Below, one piece after another: positions 7,677-12,294 of a stretch of 12,294 nt of DNA. Source of the DNA: an uncultured Clostridia bacterium (GTDB lineage Bacteria; Bacillota; Clostridia; Oscillospirales; Acutalibacteraceae); contig CAMVNL010000026.1 in assembly GCA_947168785.1 (NCBI GenBank), positions 1-12,294 of the forward strand, in the 5' to 3' direction. Numbering within the stretch: position 1 is the stretch's first letter; the number at the start of each line of letters is the position of its first letter. Below the pieces are notes generated by a model. It made no database searches, was not told the DNA's origin, and worked only from the letters and a program-made list of their open reading frames with translations. The translations under genes and the position numbers were made by a program.

Positions 7677-8888
7677 ATGAAATATTCCAAAGATGAGATC
7701 ATGCAGTACCTGCTGGAGGAGGACGTGAAGTTCATCCGGCTGGCCTTCTGCGACGTGTTCGGCAAGCGGAAAAATATCTCTGTCATGCCGGAGGAGCTGC
7801 CCCGCGCCTTCCGGTACGGCATTGCGTTTGACGCGTCCTCCATCGCCGGGTTCGGGGATGAGACCCGCAGCGACCTGTTCCTTCATCCGGAGCCTGAAAC
7901 CATCACCGCGCTTCCCTGGCGGCCCGAACACGGGCGGGTGGTGCGGATGATCTCCCATATCACCCATCCGGACGGCACCCCCTTTGACGGGGACACCCGT
8001 TACCTGCTGCAAAGCGCCATTGCCGAAGCGGCGAAGCGGGGCCTTGCCTTTTCCTTCGGCGCGGAGCAGGAATTCTATCTGTTCCAACTGGATGAAAACG
8101 GACAGCCGACGAAGATCCCCTGCGATCAGGCGGGGTATATGGATATCGCGCCGGAGGACCGGGGCGAAAACGTCCGCCGGGAGGTCTGCCTCACGCTGGA
8201 GCAGATGGGCCTGCGCCCCGAAAGCTCCCACCACGAGATGGGGCCGGGGCAGAACGAGATCGACTTCCGTTACGCCGACGCCCTCACCGCCGCGGATCAG
8301 GCCATGATCTTTCAGACGGCGGTCAAAACCGTGGCGCACCGCAACGGCTACCACGCGGATTTCTCCGCCAAGCCGCTGGAGGGTGCGCCGGGAAACGGGT
8401 TCCACATCAATCTTTCCGTGCAGCCGGAACAGAGCGACGCGGTTTTCGGCTCCATGATCGCGGGCATTCTCGCCCACGTGGAGGAGATGACCGTTTTCCT
8501 GAACCCCACGGAGAATTCCTACCTCCGGCTGGGTCAGCAGAAGGCGCCGGCCTATGTCTCCTGGTCCAGAGAGAACCGCTCCCAGCTGGTGCGCATTCCC
8601 GCCGCCGAGGGCGAATACCGCCGGCTGGAGCTGCGCTCTCCCGACCCCGCGGCCAATCCCTATCTGGCCTTTGCCCTGATGATATACGCCGCCCTTGACG
8701 GCATCGAAAAGGGGCTGCCGCTGCCCGAACCCGCCGATTTCAATCTGTTCAGCGCCAATCCGGACAAGCTGTCCGGGTTCCGCCGTCTGCCGGGGAGCCT
8801 GGCCGAAGCGCGGAAGATCGCTTCCGAAAGCGACTTTATCCGCCGCCACCTGCCCGCATCCATCATCAACGCCTATTGCGGGAACTGA
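7677..8888 (+). CDS. Short, divergent type I glutamine synthetase (GlnA-like)
   Basis: Family reaction: glutamate + ammonium + ATP to glutamine. The product is 403 residues; GSI is usually about 440-470. Kept: FDASSIAGF (51-59), metal glutamates E130/E132 in GAEQEF, E187 in SSHHEMGPG, E194 in GQNE, H243 in GNGFH, R284 in NSYLR, R301 and R306 in NRSQLVR, and E318/R320 in LELRSPDP. Odd: the flap usually reads GYEAP, with the catalytic Glu (E327 in Salmonella numbering); here it reads QQKAP, placing K289 there with a one-residue deletion by my hand alignment. The chain also stops at INAYCGN, lacking the 30-odd residue tail that normally reaches into the opposite ring. A perfect AGGAGG overlaps the previous stop. 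It may be a weak synthetase, use another amine, or act as a sensor for the ANTAR protein encoded next. Confidence 0.88.
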   Translation: MKYSKDEIMQYLLEEDVKFIRLAFCDVFGKRKNISVMPEELPRAFRYGIAFDASSIAGFGDETRSDLFLHPEPETITALPWRPEHGRVVRMISHITHPDGTPFDGDTRYLLQSAIAEAAKRGLAFSFGAEQEFYLFQLDENGQPTKIPCDQAGYMDIAPEDRGENVRREVCLTLEQMGLRPESSHHEMGPGQNEIDFRYADALTAADQAMIFQTAVKTVAHRNGYHADFSAKPLEGAPGNGFHINLSVQPEQSDAVFGSMIAGILAHVEEMTVFLNPTENSYLRLGQQKAPAYVSWSRENRSQLVRIPAAEGEYRRLELRSPDPAANPYLAFALMIYAALDGIEKGLPLPEPADFNLFSANPDKLSGFRRLPGSLAEARKIASESDFIRRHLPASIINAYCGN

Positions 8889-8923
8889 ATCCGCCCTGAA
8901 AAACGAGAAAGGAGGGGAAGAAC

Positions 8924-9502
8924 GTGACGCAGCCCGAACGGGTCTACAGCGTGCTGCTGGTTTCCGCCTCGGCAACCTTCAACGCGGCGATGGGCGAACT
9001 ACTGCCCGCGGCGGTCTTTACGCCGGTCCATACGGTTTCGGACGTCAGCGCCGCCAAGCGCGCCTTTGCGGGCCGCGCATACGATATCGTCATCGTCAAT
9101 TCCCCTCTGCCGGATGATCCGGGCGTCCGCTTTTCCATCGACGCCGGGAGCGGCGGCGCGACGGTGTCTCTGCTGCTGCTTCGGTCGGAAATATATGAAG
9201 AGACCTCCGCCCGGGTCACGCCCCACGGGGTTTTCACTCTGCAAAAGCCCTTCACAAAAGCGCTGGCTCAGACGGCCCTGTCGTGGCTGATCAGCGCCCG
9301 GGAGCGGCTGCGGAAGACGGAAAAGAAGACGCTGTCGCTGGAAGAGAAAATGGAGGAGATCCGCCTCGTCAACCGCGCCAAATGGCTGCTGATCGAACAA
9401 AAGGGCATGGACGAGCCTACCGCGCACCGCTACATTGAAAAACAGGCCATGGACCGCTGCGTCACCCGCCGCACCGTGGCGGAAGAGATCCTCGGCGGGT
9501 AA
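8924..9502 (+). CDS. ANTAR-domain RNA-binding antiterminator with degenerate receiver
   Basis: Binds hexaloop RNA hairpins and prevents terminator formation, as AmiR, NasR/NasT and EutV do. The product is 192 residues. Residues 8-125 are a receiver-like fold, but the acidic pair is replaced by S14/A15 (LLVSASA), and the phospho-acceptor position in DIVIVNSPLPDD is N59; only the lysine (K108, LQKPF) remains. A linker helix (125-148) leads to the ANTAR domain (about 139-192), with NRAKWLLIEQKGMDEPTAHR and a C-terminal RRTVAEEIL helix. The start is GTG at 8924, after AAAGGAGG. It is the last gene of the operon, 35 bp after the glnA-like gene. Matching hexaloops lie in the leaders of this operon and of gdhA. 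It cannot be activated by ordinary phosphorylation, so a protein or ligand partner is likely. Confidence 0.93.
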   Translation: MTQPERVYSVLLVSASATFNAAMGELLPAAVFTPVHTVSDVSAAKRAFAGRAYDIVIVNSPLPDDPGVRFSIDAGSGGATVSLLLLRSEIYEETSARVTPHGVFTLQKPFTKALAQTALSWLISARERLRKTEKKTLSLEEKMEEIRLVNRAKWLLIEQKGMDEPTAHRYIEKQAMDRCVTRRTVAEEILGG

Positions 9503-9608
9503 CCTCGTTTTTGACCGTTTATCTGACCACAGTTGGAACAATAACGGATAGAATATATGGAATGATTTGTATTATAATTAAACATCCTGCATGATGGATG
9601 TTCAGAAA

Positions 9609-9688
9609 TAGAGTGATTGACAGCAAAAAAGTCCCGCTGCATTTTTGGGAGCAGGATGTCGGGGGGTCAAATCCCTTCACTCCGACCA
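9609..9688 (+). pseudogene. tRNA-like remnant (T-arm and acceptor end with CCA)
   Basis: The 3' part reads like a tRNA end. A T-arm GGGGG/CCCTT (9661-9665/9673-9677; two G-U pairs) closes a GTCAAAT loop, where a normal loop would be TTCAAAT. It is followed by CACTCCG (9678-9684), A and CCA (9686-9688). TAGAGTG at 9609-9615 pairs with the 3' acceptor strand in six of seven positions. The 80-nt span fits a tRNA, but there is no proper D-loop GG and no proper anticodon stem-loop. It is most likely a decayed tRNA or a tRNA-3'-end attachment-site scar, not a working tRNA. Confidence 0.4.
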
Positions 9689-9711
9689 AAATTGCGGTTC
9701 AGTCCGCACAA

Positions 9712-9746
9712 AAGCCGCAGAAGCTTGTTGCTCTGCAGCTTTTTTT
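9712..9746 (+). terminator. Intrinsic terminator
   Basis: AAGCCGCAGA (9712-9721) pairs with TCTGCAGCTT (9732-9741), nine of ten positions, around a 10-base loop, followed by a T run (9740-9746). It sits 24 nt after the tRNA-like CCA, as tRNA terminators often do. It is also the first good terminator downstream of the ANTAR gene, about 210 bp away. Confidence 0.75.
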
Positions 9747-9901
9747 GAAAGGAAAAAAGATGGCCTCTTGTTGCTTTGGAAATATAGCATATCACTTTTA
9801 TAAATGTGAATTATTGCCTTTCTTTCTATTGTTTCGTGCCTTATTGTAACTTCAACCTTCACTTCCTCCGGCGGTTGCAGATTCCCGGATCTTGTTCAGT
9901 C

Positions 9902-10144
9902 TTATTTTTGGTTTTTCAGATTATCCGTGTGGCGCTTTCCGTTTTCGGTCTGCGCCGCTTTTGCTCTCTCCGACCGGGGCGGGACGGTGTGGAACGAGAA
10001 GTTTTCCCGCCTGACGGCGCCCCACAGAAATCCCGGCTCGTCGTCGGCGTTTTCCCGGATCCAGACCGCTTCCGGGTGTTTTGCTTTCAGCCTCATAACG
10101 GCGGCGTTCAGGTCCTTGTCCCAGTTGCGGATCTTGTGATATCA
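9902..10144 (-). pseudogene. Possible fragment of an unrecognised gene
   Basis: An open minus-strand frame follows a stop at about 10143 and reads YHKIRNWDKDLNAAVMRLK, then a segment with AVWIREN and PGFLWGAVRR, ending in a charged tail at 9902. The amino-acid composition looks protein-like in its first half, but there is no start codon with a ribosome site (the only ATG, at 10096, has none). I do not recognise the family. It may be the tail of a degraded gene or chance coding in GC-rich sequence. Confidence 0.25.
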
Positions 10145-10178
10145 ATACCGCATTTCAAAGGATAAAGGACAATGCTGT

Positions 10179-11736
10179 TTATCTCTGAAAGAAAGATTGG
10201 AAGAACGTTACAATGCGGTTGATCAGATTCCGCAGCCAGGCGAAGATATTGCCGAAGCCGGAGGCGATCCCTTCTCCGCTTTGACCGGGGAAACCGCCCT
10301 GACCGCCGGGGCCCATATTGCCGCCATTGGAGGTTCCTGCCGTGGCGGTCGTGCTGCCGTTAAGCGTATAGCTGCCGCCCGAAGTCAGCGCGGGGCTGGC
10401 GAACACCACGTAAGTGGCGCTGCGCGGCGCAGCGGACTGAGACGTATAAACCGTGTTGCCGGAGGCGTCCGTAACGGTGATCGTGCTGCCCGCGGCAATG
10501 AGATTGCTCCCGCCGCCCATGCCGCCGAAGCCGCCACTGCCGCCGAAGGCAACGTAGGCGCCGGTGTAGCTCTGCTGCATCATGGCATGGCCCACCGCCA
10601 GCACCGTCGCGCCCCCGAAGGTGCAGCCCATTTCGGTGTCAATCGGGTCGCCGTCGCCCTGGCTTGGCGCGTAAACCTCCAGCGTGCCGCCCGCGAGATT
10701 GGCGCTGCCGTTGGAATCCAGCGCGTCTCCGTTCGTGACGTTCACGTATACGTAGCCGCCGTACTGGTTATAGGAGAAATACGCGCTGCGGTCGGCGATA
10801 TCGCCGTTGGCGGCGTTGATGCCGTCGTCGGTGGCCGTCACGTACACGTTACCGGAATATACGTTGACTACGGAGCCTTCGATCCCTTCGGCTGCTTTCG
10901 TCACGTTGATGGTGGGGCCGTCCGTCCCTTCGGCGCCGATATTCAAGGTATAGTCGCATTTGACGCCGTCGTCATTGGCGGAGACCGTAATATTGCCTGA
11001 AAGAATGTTGAGAACCTTCTCGGACTTGATGGCGTCGCCGTCATAGGAGCTTGTATCCTCAGGGTCTTTATAGCTGTGCCGGATGCTGACGTTGAGCGTG
11101 ACGTCTTCAATGGTCAATGAAGCGGTGGAGAGCAGCACGTCGGTGTAGTTGCCGTCCGCGTCCTCTTCGTAGAGATCCGCACCGCCCTTCACGCCGTTTT
11201 TGCCGTAAGCATTTACGTTGATCGTGCCCGAGCCGGAAATGGTCACGTTGGAGCCGTCCTTGCACTTGACGACGGCGTTTTCGATGTCGGGATAGGTCGT
11301 TTCGTCAGTGTAGACGTCGTCGTTGTTGTATTGGTCGTCGGCGAGATTGTTGACGGACCCCGCCGCGGCCACGATGGTGACGCCGCTGCCCTTGTTGCAG
11401 GTGATGGGGGCCGTCGCGTGCGCCGAGAGCGTCAGACCGTCCAGCACCAGCGTCACACCCGTGACGTTTTTCTTAACCACGATCGTCCCGTCCGCGCAGG
11501 AGCCGGATACGATATACGTCCCCCGCTTCCGTAACGGAAAGCGCCGTGTTCTTCACCTTATATCCGGTGTAATCGCCTTCGGTCACGGTAATTCCATCGT
11601 CGGAAAAGACGAAGGAGGTCGCGTTGGCGGTATCGTATGCCGCGGCGTTGGCGGTCACGGCAAGCCCAGTCATCGTGAGCAGCATCGCCAGCGCGGCGAT
11701 AACAGCCAGCAGTTTGTTCGTGCAATTCTTTTTCAT
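10179..11736 (-). pseudogene. Secreted Cthe_2159-type carbohydrate-binding protein, frameshifted
   Basis: It begins at 11736 with AAGGAG upstream and a clear signal peptide (MKKN, hydrophobic run LLAVIAALAMLLTM, then ANAAA). After TALSVTEAG the frame breaks in a run of five G on the minus strand (11520-11524). With one G fewer it would read straight on as GTYIVSGSCADGTIVVKKNV into the remaining ~435 residues, which are open to 10179. The body is a repetitive beta-helix-like domain (TLVLDGLTL, GDAIKSEKVLNI, ANDDGVKCDYTLNI, DDGINAANGD, GDALDSNGS), typical of the Cthe_2159 (DUF4353) family, one member of which binds polygalacturonate. A Gly-rich segment and an amphipathic C-terminal helix (FAWLRNLINRIVTFFQSFF) follow. 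Full length would be about 518 residues. There is no dockerin, unlike the neighbour at 11806. Whether this is decay, phase variation or an assembly error is open. Confidence 0.8.
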
Positions 11737-11805
11737 GATCGTTTCTCCTTTTGTTTTGTTAAGGGTATGATAGCGGGTGTAATTAAAATGGAGTGAAAGA
11801 CTTCT

Positions 11806-12294
11806 TTACGCGGAAAGCGTTTCCAGCCCTACCGCCGCCCGCAGGATCAACCGGGCGTCGGCAGACGTAATCTGTCCGTCGCGGTCCGCGTCGCAGGCCA
11901 GCGCCTCGCGGCTGCCGGACGCATAGCGCTCCAATCCTACCGCCGCACGGAGCGCCAGACGGGCGTCCGCCGCCGTCACTTCACCGTCTCCGTCCACGTC
12001 GCCGAGAACCACAGTCGTTTCACCTGTGCCGGGCTGCGTGGGCTGCTCGCCGTTGTCGGGGAAAGAGGGCTGCTCGCCGTTACCGGGGAAAGAAGGCTGC
12101 TCGCCGTTGCCGGGGAAGGAGGGTTGCTCGCCGTTACCGGGGAACCCGCCCTGACCGCCGGGGCCCATATCGCCGCCGCCGTTGGAGGTTCCTGCCGTGG
12201 CGGTCGTGTTTCCGTTCAGCGTATAGCTGCCGCCCGAAGTCAGCGCGGGGCTGGCGAACACCACGTAAGTGGCGCTGCGCGGCGCAGCGGACTG
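11806..12294 (-). CDS. Cthe_2159-type protein with C-terminal dockerin (3' part only)
   Basis: The 162 visible residues are the end of a protein whose start lies beyond the right edge. The first 50 (QSAAPRSATYVVFASPALTS and on) are almost identical to the end of the neighbouring Cthe_2159-type protein. Then come three or four copies of FPGNGEQPS and a type I-like dockerin (about residues 98-162). This has two calcium-loop/helix repeats, GDVDGDGEVTAADARLALRA and DADRDGQITSADARLILRA, each ending in AVGLE. Dockerins attach extracellular proteins to cohesins, so this protein is probably part of a cellulosome-like or surface assembly. It is 69 bp upstream of, and on the same strand as, the frameshifted relative. 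No terminator is seen between them. Confidence 0.9.
   Translation of the reverse strand, partial: QSAAPRSATYVVFASPALTSGGSYTLNGNTTATAGTSNGGGDMGPGGQGGFPGNGEQPSFPGNGEQPSFPGNGEQPSFPDNGEQPTQPGTGETTVVLGDVDGDGEVTAADARLALRAAVGLERYASGSREALACDADRDGQITSADARLILRAAVGLETLSA
12041..12144. repeat. 27-bp tandem repeat (about 3.9 units) in the linker of the dockerin gene
   Basis: Units begin at 12041, 12068, 12095 and 12122 and are nearly identical. Each encodes a nine-residue FPGNGEQPS-type linker on the minus strand. In-frame unit gain or loss would change linker length between the binding domain and the dockerin without breaking the frame. Confidence 0.9.

Larger units (their letters stand above)
9503..10178. 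other. 676-bp gene-poor stretch
   Basis: Between the ANTAR gene and the Cthe_2159-type gene. It holds a hairpin (AACATCC/GGATGTT, 9581-9587/9596-9602) after a TATAAT (9573-9578) that lacks a good -35, a tRNA-like remnant (9609-9688), an intrinsic terminator (9712-9746), AT-rich sequence with nothing recognisable (9750-9900) and a possible gene fragment on the minus strand (9902-10144). Base composition drops sharply from the GC-rich operon, suggesting a boundary or an old insertion site. Confidence 0.6.

Noticed and set aside
9598..9849. Small plus-strand protein beginning MFRNRVIDSK
   Set aside because: It reads through the tRNA-like end (the GGSNPFTPT pattern typical of translated tRNA 3' ends) and through the terminator; no ribosome site.

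Overview
This window looks like a chromosomal segment of a fairly high-GC member of the Clostridia, most likely in the Oscillospirales/Ruminococcaceae. The evidence is AGGAGG-type ribosome sites, perfect sigma-A-type promoters, a three-subunit ferredoxin-type glutamate synthase, a type III glutamine synthetase, a dockerin and a Cthe_2159-type secreted carbohydrate-binding family. The lineage is an inference; no rRNA or marker gene is present.

Left part (1-4100, minus strand): glnN, a type III glutamine synthetase, lies downstream of gdhA, a glutamate dehydrogenase. Two copies of a small palindromic repeat built on GTTGAAA units sit on either side of glnN. Middle part (4200-9502, plus strand): a divergent operon encodes three glutamate synthase subunits (amidotransferase; ferredoxin/FMN synthase; GXGXG), a short divergent type I glutamine synthetase, and an ANTAR protein with a degenerate receiver domain. 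Right part: a 676-bp gene-poor stretch holding a tRNA-like remnant, a terminator and a possible gene fragment. Two tandem, closely related secreted Cthe_2159-type genes follow on the minus strand. The first to be transcribed ends in a dockerin and runs off the window; the second is interrupted by a single-base frameshift in a five-G run.

The most interesting system is regulatory. Both divergent promoters give short leaders in which a small hairpin with a hexanucleotide loop of consensus AAWGGC (A at loop position 1, G at position 4, the hallmark of ANTAR target RNAs) overlaps the 5' arm of a strong intrinsic terminator. The glutamate synthase leader has one such module and the gdhA leader has two in series. 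The last gene of the glutamate synthase operon encodes an ANTAR RNA-binding protein. Together these suggest a nitrogen-assimilation regulon controlled by transcription antitermination, with the ANTAR protein as the local regulator. Its receiver domain lacks the phospho-acceptor Asp, and the gene just upstream encodes a glutamine synthetase that lacks the C-terminal tail and appears to carry Lys in place of the flap Glu. This invites comparison with the AmiC/AmiR ligand-sensor/ANTAR pair, but that part is a hypothesis.
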